Positions 14,526 to 23,952 of a DNA stretch of 64,000 nucleotides are shown one piece after another. The translations under genes and the position numbers were made by a program. Every line of letters begins with the position of its first letter. The stretch's first letter is position 1. Below the pieces are notes generated by a model that was not told where the DNA came from, did no database searches, and worked only from the letters and a program-made list of their open reading frames with translations. The DNA comes from Mesorhizobium sp. (GTDB taxonomy: Bacteria > Pseudomonadota > Alphaproteobacteria > Rhizobiales > Rhizobiaceae). The DNA lies in contig JAPUFC010000097.1 of the NCBI GenBank assembly GCA_027492275.1, positions 229,314-293,313 on the forward strand, read 5' to 3'.

Positions 14526-17487
14526 TTGGAATCCCCTGTTCGCGCAGGATGACGCGGTTGCGGATATGCCGCTCGCGCCGGGCGGCGCGATCGTCGCGCT
14601 TGTCGCCCATCATCTCGCGGATGCGCTTCTCGCGCATAGCCATGTCTTCATCCGTGGCAGGCCGCCATGGCGGATAGAACGGCCCGATGGCTGTGCCTTC
14701 TCCGAGCACGACCCACGGGTCATGCTGCGTTCGCCGATCCTCCTCGGCGGCCCTAAGCGCTTTGGCCTGCGCCGCCGCCGGATCGAAGAAGTGTCGGATG
14801 ACACGCCCCTGCTCGTCTGTCACAAGCTGGTCGAGGCCCGTTTCCGGGTCCACCACCGACAGCAGATAACCCGGGGCCTCGCCCCTGTCGGCCGCCGCCT
14901 TGGTCTTGCCGTCCGCTACCAGCGACAGGTTGGCGAGCTCGACCCCCCGCTCTTTCGCCAAACCCGCCAGCTCCTCGCCGATCCATGCTTTCGAGCCGCC
15001 GACCGCCGGATAGGATTCTTCCGGCGGATAGGGCATCAACCTGCCGCGCCCGTCGCCATAGACACGGCTGACGCCCCACACCTTCTGCATGCGCTGGATC
15101 GCCTGTTCCTGCGCGGCGGCGAGGTCGCCTGTGGTCACATAGCGCTGTCCGGTCAACTGCACGAAATCGTTCATCAGCATACGCTTCGTGTCCGGGTCGA
15201 TCGGGCTGCCAGCCGGCCCGGCTGTCTCGAAATCTCGATCCCAAAACCAGCTATTATCGCCATCGAGCGCAGTCACGACATCCTCGAAGCTCACCGCCCG
15301 CGCCTTCCGCTCGCCCTCTGCCACGAGCGGCTTGACCCGGTCCTGCCATTTCGGGTCGGCCTTGTCCTTCAGCCACGCCGCCGTTTCCTCGGCCGTGGCG
15401 TAGCGCAAGCGGGCCTGCCAGTCCTGCAACTGGTCGGCCGCCTTGTCGCCGAACGTGCCGGCGATCTCGTCGATGCGCCCGCCGGCCGACAGGAAGTCGA
15501 GCTGTGTCATCAAATCGGCGTGGCGTTTCGGATCGGTCGAGGCGAGGTCGGCCTTCATCGCCTTCACCTCGTCAGGTCGGTAGAGCTTGACCGGCACGCC
15601 GAACCGGGCCGCGACGGCCTCGGCCTGCGCCCGCCGCGCGCCCAGCGACGCGGCGAGCGCGTCGGGCGACGACGGGTCGATCGGCACGAGGTCGATCAGC
15701 CTGTTGTCCGCAGCGTGGCCGAGCGGGTCCGTCTGGATGGCCTTGCGCGTCTTTTCGAGCAGGCCCTCGGCATAGGTCAGCGTCGCGATCGCATCGTCTG
15801 TCGGGTCGCCGCCGAGCCCGTCCTTCATCCGCCTGACATAGGCCTCGGCGTCTTCCAGCGGCAGGGCGCGGATCGCCTTTGCGGCCTCGATCTGCCGGCG
15901 CGTCTGCTCGATGATCGCCGCGCCGGCCTCGGTTCCGCCCACCGCCGTCGCGAGGTCCGTCAGCGCTGTGTCCGGCACGTCGAAACCCTGCGCCGCCCGG
16001 TCGGCCAGCGCCTTGCCGGCGCGCCGGCCCTCGGTGACCCCTGCGCGGGCTTGCGACCGCTTGTCCTTTTCGATCGCGACGAGCCTGGCCTCCAGCGCCG
16101 CCCACCCCTTGCTGTCGATCCCGTCCAGCCGCCCGGCGGAAAAGTCCGCGCGCATGCCCTCCAGCAGCGCATTGACCTCGTCGGGGTTGTATAACTCGGC
16201 CTGCCGCGCATACCAGTCCACCACCGTCGTGCGCCGCGCGGCGGCCTTCGCGTCTCCCGCCACCTGGGGCGTCATCAGGTCCTGGTCGATGGCGGCGTCA
16301 TAGTGATCGTCCAGCGCCGCGAGGCCGTCCGCCAAGGCCCGGTCGGCCTCCGGGCTGTTGAGGTCGAGCGATTCCCGTTTGCGGGCAAGGTCGGTTTCCA
16401 GCGCCGCGCCGCGTTCCTCGTGCGCGGCGCGCCTGTCGGCCGTGATCCGGTCGGCCAGATTCTTGCGCGACTGCTCGACAAAGGGCCGCGCCCCTTCGTC
16501 GAAGGAAAGGTCGAACTCCGGCGCGATCTCGGGATAGACATGCTCGCGCATGAAGACGCCCTTCAGGTCGCCCAGCGCCTTTTCCAGCATCGCCGGATCG
16601 TCCTTGTACCGTTCATACACCTGGCTTGTGGTCGAGCGCCGCTCCGTGTCCAGCATGCGCAGATAGAGCTTCGCGCCTTCTTCGTCATAGGCCCGGCCGG
16701 CAATGGTGTTGCGCCCGCTCGGCCGCCAGCCGCCGCCGCTGGCGGTTATCGCCGGCGGCGCGGCCGGGCCGCCGGGGGCCGCGCCGCCGCCACGGATAGC
16801 CGCCGCCTCCCGCTGCCTGCGGCTGCGGTTTGCCGAAAGGTTGCCCACCGCCGTGGCGATCGCCTCGTTGTCGCCGCCGGCCACCGCCCGGCGCACGCTG
16901 CCGGGCAGCGAGCCGTAATTGTACGTCACAGAAAGCAGCGCCGCGCGCGTCTGCGCCGGAAGCCGGTTCCATCTGTCCGCGCCGACCTGTCCGGCCGCCG
17001 TCCGCTCGAATTCGCCGAGACGGCGGGTCAGGTCCCGCTCGGCGTCGTCGCGCGAGACGCGCATTCCTTTCTCGACCTTTTTCACGCTGCCGTCGGCCAG
17101 CGTGATCGTGTCCGAGCCGTAGCCGGTGCGATAGGCGTTCACGTCCCAGTAGGGCGTTTCGCGAAACCCTTCTTCCTTGCGCAGGATCGCCGCCGCCATC
17201 GAGCGATGGTCGCCCCCCGCATCCGCACCGGCCGGCGCGGCGGTGCCGGCCTCGACGCCCACGCGCGGGCGATTCGCCATCACGTTGCGGCGCGCTGCCG
17301 CCACGTTGTCGGTCGCGGCCTGCTGGTCGGCCATCGCCCCGAACCGCTCGGCCAGCCGGAAGAAGCCGCTGGCGGCCTGTCCCTGCAGCTCGCCGCCGGG
17401 GCGCGTGACGGCAAGCAGCCCGTCCGACAGCAGCGGCTCCGCCTGAAACTTCCTGTAGGGAACGACCTCGCGCCGCTGGTTAGCCAT
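14509..17487 (-). CDS. Internal virion protein with T4-type lysozyme (GH24) domain
   Basis: The 992-aa product carries a muramidase domain near the N terminus. Glu106, Asp115 and Thr121 are spaced E-x8-D-x5-T exactly as the T4 lysozyme catalytic triad, in the context EEGFRETPYWDVNAYRTGYG. Residues ~122-240 continue the lysozyme fold (DAERDLTRRLGEFE, ALLSVTYNYGSLPGSV). The rest is long, helical and charged. In short-tailed phages a virion-borne muramidase opens the peptidoglycan for DNA entry, so this is an entry enzyme distinct from the lysis endolysin. It lies directly after the gp14-like gene. Confidence 0.8.
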   Translation of the reverse strand: MANQRREVVPYRKFQAEPLLSDGLLAVTRPGGELQGQAASGFFRLAERFGAMADQQAATDNVAAARRNVMANRPRVGVEAGTAAPAGADAGGDHRSMAAAILRKEEGFRETPYWDVNAYRTGYGSDTITLADGSVKKVEKGMRVSRDDAERDLTRRLGEFERTAAGQVGADRWNRLPAQTRAALLSVTYNYGSLPGSVRRAVAGGDNEAIATAVGNLSANRSRRQREAAAIRGGGAAPGGPAAPPAITASGGGWRPSGRNTIAGRAYDEEGAKLYLRMLDTERRSTTSQVYERYKDDPAMLEKALGDLKGVFMREHVYPEIAPEFDLSFDEGARPFVEQSRKNLADRITADRRAAHEERGAALETDLARKRESLDLNSPEADRALADGLAALDDHYDAAIDQDLMTPQVAGDAKAAARRTTVVDWYARQAELYNPDEVNALLEGMRADFSAGRLDGIDSKGWAALEARLVAIEKDKRSQARAGVTEGRRAGKALADRAAQGFDVPDTALTDLATAVGGTEAGAAIIEQTRRQIEAAKAIRALPLEDAEAYVRRMKDGLGGDPTDDAIATLTYAEGLLEKTRKAIQTDPLGHAADNRLIDLVPIDPSSPDALAASLGARRAQAEAVAARFGVPVKLYRPDEVKAMKADLASTDPKRHADLMTQLDFLSAGGRIDEIAGTFGDKAADQLQDWQARLRYATAEETAAWLKDKADPKWQDRVKPLVAEGERKARAVSFEDVVTALDGDNSWFWDRDFETAGPAGSPIDPDTKRMLMNDFVQLTGQRYVTTGDLAAAQEQAIQRMQKVWGVSRVYGDGRGRLMPYPPEESYPAVGGSKAWIGEELAGLAKERGVELANLSLVADGKTKAAADRGEAPGYLLSVVDPETGLDQLVTDEQGRVIRHFFDPAAAQAKALRAAEEDRRTQHDPWVVLGEGTAIGPFYPPWRPATDEDMAMREKRIREMMGDKRDDRAARRERHIRNRVILREQGIPNAERP

Positions 17488-18067
17488 CGATGTTCGCTCC
17501 CCTGCCGAAGAAGTCTATTGCCGTGCTGGCCGCGCCCGAAACGGCGTTCAGCACGCCCATGCGCCGCGCCATCTTGGCGCTGCGGCGATAGTTCTTCGCC
17601 CGCTCGGCCAGCCGCGCCACGCGCGTCTGTTCCGTCCCGGTGTCCGTCGCCAGCGCAAGGTCGGCGTCGCGGAAGGCGTCCGTGCGCGCCGCCCGCGCAG
17701 TGCCGAAGGAGAGGTCCACGCCGGAAGCCGCATAGGCCACGTTCTGCGCCCCGATCGCCTCCGCCATCTGCCGGCGGATCGAGGTGCGCCGGCTGATGCC
17801 CTGCAAGGTTTCGAGGCTCTGTTCGGTCCTGGCGTCCACCGCCGCCGCCTCCAGCCGGTCGGCCTCGGCGTTCCCCGCGCCGATCGAGGTCAGCACGCCC
17901 AGCACCGTCGCCGTTCCTTCCAGCACGGAGGCCAGCGAGATGCCGGAGCTGGCGGCGGCGATCGGCCCGCCCGCATTCGCTGCCGCCCACGTTCCGGCCG
18001 TGGCGAGCTGGGTCGTTGCCGCGCCGGTCCCGAACAATCCTGCTACCCAGCCAAGCACAGGTGCCAT
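17480..18067 (-). CDS. Small internal virion protein (gp14-like position)
   Basis: The 195-aa product starts MAPVLGWVAGLFGTGAATTQ and is rich in Ala and Gly at the N terminus, then helical with many Arg/Glu (DARTEQSLETLQGISRRTSI). Size, composition and position between nozzle and large ejection proteins match the T7 gp14-type internal virion proteins. The ATG at 18067 shares its first base with the TGA of the nozzle gene, an efficient translational coupling. Its 3' end overlaps the next gene by 8 bp. Confidence 0.65.
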   Translation of the reverse strand: MAPVLGWVAGLFGTGAATTQLATAGTWAAANAGGPIAAASSGISLASVLEGTATVLGVLTSIGAGNAEADRLEAAAVDARTEQSLETLQGISRRTSIRRQMAEAIGAQNVAYAASGVDLSFGTARAARTDAFRDADLALATDTGTEQTRVARLAERAKNYRRSAKMARRMGVLNAVSGAASTAIDFFGRGANIDG

Positions 18068-20580
18068 CAGAGTTTCGCTCCCAAAGCATAGTCGCGCACC
18101 CGAAGCCTGCCCGGGCGCGTCTGGGTGAAGACGGCGGTCGGCGCGACCATCGAGCCGAGCAGCGGGGTAACCTGCAAAAGCTGTGTCTTGCCGGGCATCG
18201 GCGCGTCGACCGGATCGTTCGTCGTCAGCAGCGGGACGTTGCGCGCCGCCTCGCCGTTCGCGCCGATCGCGATCGACGTCGTGTCCATGATGTTGGCTTC
18301 CACCGTGTGGATGCGGCCCGGGCGGAAGATCACGTCGTCGCCCGGCGTCACGAAAACCTGCGGCATGGTCTCGAAGCGCGGGGCCTGCCAGCGCCCGACA
18401 AGCACGGCGGTGTAGGCGTTGCCGAGATCGATCGCGCCGGCGGAGGCGGTGAAGGGGCCGAGCACGAAGCCGTCGGCGACGGCCCAAAGCTCGGCCCCGT
18501 CCTCATAGTCGAGGCCCGTCACCGCGCCGGCCAGGTCCGGCGTCGCGTCGACGGCGTCCTGAAGGAAGATCCTCGTGTCGTAGATCTCGAGCGTGTTCCC
18601 GGCCGCCCGCTCCACCGCCAGCCAGAGCTGGTTGTGCCCGTCCATGCCGATCTCGCGCACCTGCCCCTGCGCGGCCGCGATCCATTCGCAGAAGCCGACG
18701 ATCTCCTGGTTGCGGATGAACTGCCCGGCGACCAGGCGGCCGTCCGCGCGCATCAGCCAGCCCTTGGTGGCGTCGAGGTCGCTCGCCGCCGCCTGCTCGG
18801 CCGTGCGGATGACGCCGGCGACAAGATGGCTGGCGAGCAGCGACACGGGATCGGCCTGGAAGCTGGTCTGGCTGGTCACCGCGCTCTCGGCGAACACCAT
18901 GAGCTGGTTGCCGCCGGCGTGGCGGTTGGCGATGCCCTTTTCGTTGATGGCGATGTAATGCACCGTGCCGTCGAGATCGACCGGCGCGGCGTTGGGCTGC
19001 GCGCCCACCTCGCTGCCGCGCACGAAGTTCAGCGGCGTGTTGCGCTCGATCGTCCGGTTGGGGATGAAGTAGGCGGCTTCATCGGTCCAGACGAGGAAGT
19101 AATTGTCCTCGCGCATGTGCACGATCGTTTCCGAGGTCTGCGTGCGCAGCTTGTCGAAGCGGGCGGCGTCGTCGGCCGAGGCTTCCACCTCGAGGTCGAA
19201 ATACTCGCCGATGCGCGAAATCGCCGTCGCCCCGGTGATGGCGGGAATGCGATAGTAGGCAGCCCGATCCTGCATCAGCGCCATGGCCCCGGGCCAGCCA
19301 TTGCCGGCCGAGAAAACCTCCTCGAAGTCGGTCTTGCCGATTTCCGTGTGGTAGGCCAGCGCCGAGGCGTCCGACGTGTTGGTGACCAGGGCCGAGAACT
19401 CATACTCCTCGCCGGCCAGGTCGCCGCCGAAGGTGACCACCATGCGCACGGAATTGTTGAGGCCGGGATCGGTGCCCACGACGACGGTCACGCCGGGGCC
19501 GAGGCCCGGCAAATCCTGCAATTCGTCCTCGATCGCGGCGGCCAGGTCCGCCCAGTCGCCGGAGGTCGCCGCGTTCGCGCCGATCAGCGTGCCGCCGCTT
19601 TTCAGCGCGAGCGACGGCATCGATTCGCCGTTCACCGTGATGCCGATGTAGATCTGGGCGTCCTCGATCCAACGGATGAAGATTTCCCAGACATCGTCGG
19701 TCTTGGGATAGGTGCCGCCGAGGTCGGCCTTCGGCACCGGGTCATACGGCCAGTTGTCGACGCGCCAGTCGCACAGCGCGCCCGACAGGAGCAATCGCTG
19801 GGTGCGGAACTGCCCGGGATAGAACACGCCGATCGTCTTGCCCTCGGCGTAGAAGCCGAGGTCGGGCAGCATGTCCGCCGCGAGCGCCGGCAGCCGCGCC
19901 GCGCCGACATGACCGTTCGCCCGGGTGAAGAAGTCGACGATGCCGGCGCTGGCGAAGCCGAGGATGGCGTCGCCGGCGTCCGTGGTCAGCTTCACCGCGC
20001 GCGGCCGCTCCGCGATGCCGTCCTCGTAGAACGCCGTCACCGCCGCGCCGGAAACCGTCGCGCTGCCGGAGAAGGTGGCGCGGATGCGCAATCCGGTCGC
20101 CACCTTCTGCGCGCCGGGCGCAAAGGCGGCGAAGCGCGTCACGGCCGTGCCGGCGGTCACCGCGAACGGCCCGGCGATTTTCGTCCACACGCCGGCCACG
20201 TCCGCTTCCACGTCGAAGGTCGCGCTGCCGGCGCTGATGCCGAGATTCGTCACCAGCACCGCCGCGACGGTCCCGGCCACCGTCCCGGTCCACACCGTTT
20301 GCGTCCCCGTGTGCGGCCCGGCGATCAGCGCCGGACCCGTGATGGCGCGGGACGCCAGCGGCTTACGCCACCGCCCCATGCGTCGCGAGCCGCCCATCTG
20401 CCGGAAGCCGCCCTGCGGCACCGGCTCGACGTTCTTGAACGCAAGCCCGCCGGCGTAATACTGCTTGATGTCGATGCGGCCGCGCGCGTCCGACGAGATT
20501 TCGCCGGCATTCGCCGATCGGAACGGAGCCGAAGGCCGCGCCACCATCTCAGTACCTGCCGTACCAGGGCGCGCCGCCAT
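18067..20580 (-). CDS. Tail tubular protein B (nozzle)
   Basis: The 837-aa product has a short basic N terminus with a conserved-looking RIDIKQYYAGGLAFKNVEPV segment and a beta-rich body. It includes YFLVWTDEAAYFIPN, TPLNFVRGSEVGAQPNAAPV and RDYALGAKL at the very end. These features and the gene order (adaptor, nozzle, internal proteins) fit the T7 gp12-like nozzle of short-tailed phages, the tube that passes DNA and binds tail fibres. The GTVHYIAINEKGIANRHAGG region is typical of this family in related prophages. Confidence 0.8.
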   Translation of the reverse strand: MAARPGTAGTEMVARPSAPFRSANAGEISSDARGRIDIKQYYAGGLAFKNVEPVPQGGFRQMGGSRRMGRWRKPLASRAITGPALIAGPHTGTQTVWTGTVAGTVAAVLVTNLGISAGSATFDVEADVAGVWTKIAGPFAVTAGTAVTRFAAFAPGAQKVATGLRIRATFSGSATVSGAAVTAFYEDGIAERPRAVKLTTDAGDAILGFASAGIVDFFTRANGHVGAARLPALAADMLPDLGFYAEGKTIGVFYPGQFRTQRLLLSGALCDWRVDNWPYDPVPKADLGGTYPKTDDVWEIFIRWIEDAQIYIGITVNGESMPSLALKSGGTLIGANAATSGDWADLAAAIEDELQDLPGLGPGVTVVVGTDPGLNNSVRMVVTFGGDLAGEEYEFSALVTNTSDASALAYHTEIGKTDFEEVFSAGNGWPGAMALMQDRAAYYRIPAITGATAISRIGEYFDLEVEASADDAARFDKLRTQTSETIVHMREDNYFLVWTDEAAYFIPNRTIERNTPLNFVRGSEVGAQPNAAPVDLDGTVHYIAINEKGIANRHAGGNQLMVFAESAVTSQTSFQADPVSLLASHLVAGVIRTAEQAAASDLDATKGWLMRADGRLVAGQFIRNQEIVGFCEWIAAAQGQVREIGMDGHNQLWLAVERAAGNTLEIYDTRIFLQDAVDATPDLAGAVTGLDYEDGAELWAVADGFVLGPFTASAGAIDLGNAYTAVLVGRWQAPRFETMPQVFVTPGDDVIFRPGRIHTVEANIMDTTSIAIGANGEAARNVPLLTTNDPVDAPMPGKTQLLQVTPLLGSMVAPTAVFTQTRPGRLRVRDYALGAKL

Positions 20581-21187
20581 GGGCGGCGGTCAGCGGATCG
20601 TCGGCATAGAGGTTCGACCCGACCGGCGCGGCGGCGCGGTCCTGCGCGATCAGCCGGCCGAACACGCCGCCGGCCCCGCCCTGCTGCGGGGTGCCGACCG
20701 CCTTCACTTCCTTCTCGGCCGCCATGTCGGCGTCCTGCAGAAGCGGCACGGCGAGGAAGGCGGCGAGCAGCACGCCGAAGCAGTCCGCCCACTGCAGGTC
20801 CCAGGTGCCCGGGTCCACCGGCACCTTGCAGACGGCGAAGGCCCGGTCCTCGTCGCAGAACAGCGTCTGCCCCTCGATGCGCATGTCGCGGATCGGTCTC
20901 TGGCTGCGCGGATCGGAAAGCACCTTCTGCGGCGGCCCGATGCGCGCGTCGGCCCCCGGCAGCGAAAACCCGTAGCGATAGCCGGTCACCGGCACCGCTT
21001 CCTGCCGGGTGAGCTGGAACGTCTGGCGGCAGAACGTCCAGTCGTGCAGGCCGAACGCCCGCCCGATCGCGCGCGGCCAGAAGATATCGACGGTCCCGCC
21101 AAGCGGCGTCGCGTCGTCGATGGTGAAACGGGGCGCGAGGCCGAGCTCGGCCAGCGCCCAGTTCACGATGGTGACCTTGTCGGCCAT
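20549..21187 (-). CDS. Tail tubular protein A (adaptor)
   Basis: The 212-aa product starts MADKVTIVNWALAELGLAPR, a pattern typical of T7 gp11-like adaptors (short N-terminal helix followed by LGxxxI), and continues AIGRAFGLHDWTFCRQTFQL. Adaptors ring the portal and hold the nozzle. It precedes the nozzle gene and overlaps it by 32 bp. A separate stopper gene is not apparent, as in T7-like tails. Confidence 0.8.
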   Translation of the reverse strand: MADKVTIVNWALAELGLAPRFTIDDATPLGGTVDIFWPRAIGRAFGLHDWTFCRQTFQLTRQEAVPVTGYRYGFSLPGADARIGPPQKVLSDPRSQRPIRDMRIEGQTLFCDEDRAFAVCKVPVDPGTWDLQWADCFGVLLAAFLAVPLLQDADMAAEKEVKAVGTPQQGGAGGVFGRLIAQDRAAAPVGSNLYADDPLTAAHGGAPWYGRY

Positions 21188-21194
21188 CGGGCTG

Positions 21195-21476
21195 TTACGC
21201 GCCCGAGGCGTCGGTGTTGACGGCGACCGTCACGTTGCCCGAAGCCGGCACGGCGGTGACCTTGAGGCCGAGGCGGTCGCCGGTGCCGTCGGCGACACAC
21301 ATGGCGTCGATCGAATCGTTCACCTTCAGCTTGGCGCGGGCTTCGTTGAAATAGCCGGCGGTCAGCACCGTCGCCGCGTCGTCGGCCGTGGCGTAGCCAT
21401 AGAAATTGATCGTCTTGCCCGCCGTGCCGTAGGGGCACGAGTTGTAGAGGGCCAGGGAGCCTGCGTTGAAAGCCAT
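21195..21476 (-). CDS. Small virion protein, probable head decoration or fibre protein
   Basis: The 93-aa product (MAFNAGSLALYNSCPYGTAG at its start) is small, polar and beta-rich with an Ala/Thr/Val-rich C terminus. It lies between the capsid gene and the adaptor gene, where many phages place decoration proteins. No specific family motif recognised, so the role is from position and composition. Confidence 0.5.
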   Translation of the reverse strand: MAFNAGSLALYNSCPYGTAGKTINFYGYATADDAATVLTAGYFNEARAKLKVNDSIDAMCVADGTGDRLGLKVTAVPASGNVTVAVNTDASGA

Positions 21477-21521
21477 GGTGGCTGTCTCCTGTGGGTTGCG
21501 GAAAGTGCTTGGCGATCGCGG

Positions 21522-21549
21522 CCCCGGCCGGCCGGATTGCCGGCCGGGG
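21522..21549 (-). terminator. Strong GC stem-loop after the capsid gene
   Basis: CCCCGGCCGGC (21522-21532) and GCCGGCCGGGG (21539-21549) are perfect 11-bp arms with a 6-base loop, 21 bp downstream of the capsid stop. There is no T-run, so it is more likely a pausing or mRNA-stabilising element that lowers expression of downstream genes than a true terminator. Confidence 0.5.
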
Positions 21550-21569
21550 TAGGCTCTCGCTCGCGGGTA

Positions 21570-22490
21570 TTACGGGGTGACGTCGACGTTCACGGTCTGG
21601 CGCGGCGGCCGCACCAGGGCGGTCTGCTTCTGGAACCACAGGCGCTTGACGCCGGCGGCCTGGATGCCCACCGCCGCGCCGCCGAGCCCGGCCTTCACCA
21701 GGTAGGGCGAGCCCTGCATGATGGTTTCGCGCGTGATCGTCGGCGCTTCCTGGTTCCACGGCATCTCCGCGCCCATGGAATCGTGGTGCCACATGTAGGC
21801 GTACCACTCGTCGGTGTCGGGGCCGGCGAAGTACTCGTCCGGGCACTCGATATAGGTAACGCCCCGGACCGACTTCATCTTGGATCGCTGGGTCTTGGAG
21901 AACGGCGCGTCGGCCGCGCCGACCCAGCTGGCCTTGCCGAACTCCTCGTAGAAGGCAAGCTGCGACATCCACATGGCCGGCAGGGCGCAGAACACCTTGA
22001 TCTCGCCCGTATCGTCCGCCCCGGTCGCCGCGATCTGGGTGCGCGCCAGCTCGACGTCCAGCACGTCGATGATCGACTGGCCGTCGCCGATCGTCGTCAC
22101 GCCGAAACCGCCGGCCGCGAAGGCGGCGAGCGCGTCGAGCTTGATCTTGTCGCGCTTGCGCCGGATCGCCATGACGATGATCTGCACCAGCGCGGCCTGC
22201 TCGTTCGGGCCGGCCTTGTAGGCGTCCTGCACGCGCCACCAGTCGGAGGCCTCGAAATCCTCCATGGTGAGCTGCACCGTCGTCAGGCCGGGGCCGTTGA
22301 CGGGAACGCGCTCGATCGCGCCGGTGAGCTTGTAGACTTCCGTGCGGCCGATGATCGGGAACTTGACCGTGTTGGCCTGCGTATCGCCCGACATCATGGT
22401 GCCGTCGAGCAGGCCGCCATGGGCCTGGAACTGGACGGTGACCTTGTCCTTGATTTTTTCGGTGAACCAGTTGGCAATCTGGATCGACAT
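21570..22490 (-). CDS. Major capsid protein
   Basis: The 306-aa product begins MSIQIANWFTEKIKDKV and contains RTEVYKLTGAIERVPVNGPG, IKVFCALPAMWMSQLAFYEE and ITRETIMQGSPYLVKAGLGG. This is the pattern of a short-tailed phage capsid protein of the HK97-fold class found in alphaproteobacterial prophages. Position directly after the scaffold gene, size and single copy support it. A GCAACTGAC motif lies about 140 bp upstream. Confidence 0.8.
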   Translation of the reverse strand: MSIQIANWFTEKIKDKVTVQFQAHGGLLDGTMMSGDTQANTVKFPIIGRTEVYKLTGAIERVPVNGPGLTTVQLTMEDFEASDWWRVQDAYKAGPNEQAALVQIIVMAIRRKRDKIKLDALAAFAAGGFGVTTIGDGQSIIDVLDVELARTQIAATGADDTGEIKVFCALPAMWMSQLAFYEEFGKASWVGAADAPFSKTQRSKMKSVRGVTYIECPDEYFAGPDTDEWYAYMWHHDSMGAEMPWNQEAPTITRETIMQGSPYLVKAGLGGAAVGIQAAGVKRLWFQKQTALVRPPRQTVNVDVTP

Positions 22491-22631
22491 GGGGAACCCC
22501 TGTTGGTTGCTGTTTCAAAAGCAGCCTCGGGGCCGATGGAGCCGGGTTGAGCAGGGTCCGGTGAAGGATAGCCCGCCGCCGCCGGGTCGCTCCCTTGGTG
22601 CGCGGGCCGAGCATCGCCCGGCCGCGCGCGC

Positions 22632-22640
22632 GTCAGTTGC
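22632..22640 (-). promoter_or_regulatory. GCAACTGAC motif between scaffold and capsid genes
   Basis: On the minus strand it follows the scaffold stop by three bases and lies about 140 bp before the capsid ATG, where an extra promoter for the abundant capsid mRNA would be useful. Confidence 0.4.
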
Positions 22641-22643
22641 GGA

Positions 22644-23591
22644 TCACTTCTCGGGGAACAGTTTCTGATACTCCGCGTCGAGCGCGTCATGCGCGGCGCG
22701 GTTGAACTTCGGATGCTGGGGCTGCATCTCGGGCGCGGCGAGCTGCGCCTTCAACTGCTCGCGGCGACCGTTCGGATTGCCGCCGGAGCCGTCGCCGGGG
22801 TTGGGCTGGGCGCGGTCGGCGCCGGTCATCTGCGCCGCCAGGAATTCGATGAACTGGTTGCCCTCGGCCGTGTCCATCAGCATCAGCAGCGCGTTTTCGC
22901 CGACCGCCTTGTCCAGCCGCGGGGCCTCGCCGTTCGGCCCGGCCTGCATCAGGTTCTTGACGAAGGTTTCGTTCGCGGTCAGCCGCGCTTCGATCGCCGC
23001 ATCCTGCTCGGCCTGCGGCCGGTCTTTGGCATTGTCGGGCAACAGCTTCAGCCGCTCGGCCGCCGCGTCGACGGGCGTTTCCAGCAGGCCGGCCTCCTGC
23101 ATGGCCTTCATGCCCTTCTGCCACACGTCGAGCACAGCCTCGCGGCCGAGGCCGTGTTCCTTGGCGGCGGCGAACATGGCGAGCGCGGCAGGGTCCGTCT
23201 TCAGCGTGTCGAAATACGGCTTGATGCCGTCCTCGAGCTGGAAGTTCTTGACCCCGTCCAGCGACAAATAGCCCTCCGGCGCTTCCGGTATGTCGCGGCT
23301 GGCGTCGCGGTCCCGATAGCCCTTCAACGCGGCATGCTGCTTGTCGATCGTCTCGCGATCGTCCTTGCCGAACATCGTCTCCGGCATGCCGTCCGGCCGG
23401 TACGGGCCAGCCGCCGGCGCGGGAGGGTCGCCGGCGGCCGGCGGGGAAGCCGGTGCTGGCGAGGGCGCTGGCGGCTGGCCGCCTCCCGGCGCAGGAGCCG
23501 CCGGCGCGGGAGCTGGAGAAGGCCCGGGATCTCCGCCGCCGCCGTCGCTGGGCGCGCGCAGCGGCAGATATCGGTCAAGCAGATGTTTCAT
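22644..23591 (-). CDS. Scaffolding protein
   Basis: The 315-aa product has a Pro/Ala/Gly-rich low-complexity segment after residue 15, then an acidic helical body (EAPEGYLSLDGVKNFQLEDG, AQPNPGDGSGGNPNGRREQL) and a basic C-terminal helix (HPKFNRAAHDALDAEYQKLF). Acidic helical proteins with this order between portal and capsid are scaffolds in short-tailed phages. The ATG at 23591 is the start; the longer upstream frame is a shadow of the preceding gene, which it overlaps by 17 bp. Confidence 0.8.
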   Translation of the reverse strand: MKHLLDRYLPLRAPSDGGGGDPGPSPAPAPAAPAPGGGQPPAPSPAPASPPAAGDPPAPAAGPYRPDGMPETMFGKDDRETIDKQHAALKGYRDRDASRDIPEAPEGYLSLDGVKNFQLEDGIKPYFDTLKTDPAALAMFAAAKEHGLGREAVLDVWQKGMKAMQEAGLLETPVDAAAERLKLLPDNAKDRPQAEQDAAIEARLTANETFVKNLMQAGPNGEAPRLDKAVGENALLMLMDTAEGNQFIEFLAAQMTGADRAQPNPGDGSGGNPNGRREQLKAQLAAPEMQPQHPKFNRAAHDALDAEYQKLFPEK

Positions 23592-23952
23592 GGGTCGGCT
23601 CCTTCGGGGGTGAAAGCAGTTTCTCGCCGTCGGCGATGCCGCGCAGGATCGCCAGCCCGACCGCCGCGCGCGCCTCATGCGCCTTGGCCGCCAGCCAGGC
23701 GCTGTCGCGGCTGTTGCCGACATGCGGATAGGGCGCGCGCACCGTCAGGTCGGCGATCCATTCGAACAGCGCCCGGCCGGGCTCGGTCTGGAAAAAGGCC
23801 GCCAGCCATTTCTTGATCTGGTCATCCGGCTCGAAATGGTCGGCGACGCCGGCCGGCTTGAACGCCTTCTCCAGATCGTCCCAGCTCGGCGAGGCCGCAA
23901 GCATCTGGTCGAGCGCCTGCATGCGGCGCGGAAACGGCACGGGTCCGCTCAT
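23575..23952 (-). CDS. Phage structural-region protein of unknown function
   Basis: The 125-aa product starts MSGPVPFPRRMQALDQMLAA and is helical with WDDLEKAFKPAG and QIKKWLAAFFQTEPGRALFE segments. It is coupled to the portal gene by an ATGA overlap and overlaps the scaffold start. Its C-terminal end (PPKEPTHETSA) overlies the scaffold start in another frame. I recognise no family. A role in head assembly is inferred from location only. Confidence 0.65.
   Translation of the reverse strand: MSGPVPFPRRMQALDQMLAASPSWDDLEKAFKPAGVADHFEPDDQIKKWLAAFFQTEPGRALFEWIADLTVRAPYPHVGNSRDSAWLAAKAHEARAAVGLAILRGIADGEKLLSPPKEPTHETSA

Noticed and set aside
18016-21012. 998-codon plus-strand frame opposite the nozzle gene
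   Set aside because: Arg/Ala/Gly-rich antisense shadow of a well-supported minus-strand gene; no ribosome-binding site or domain.
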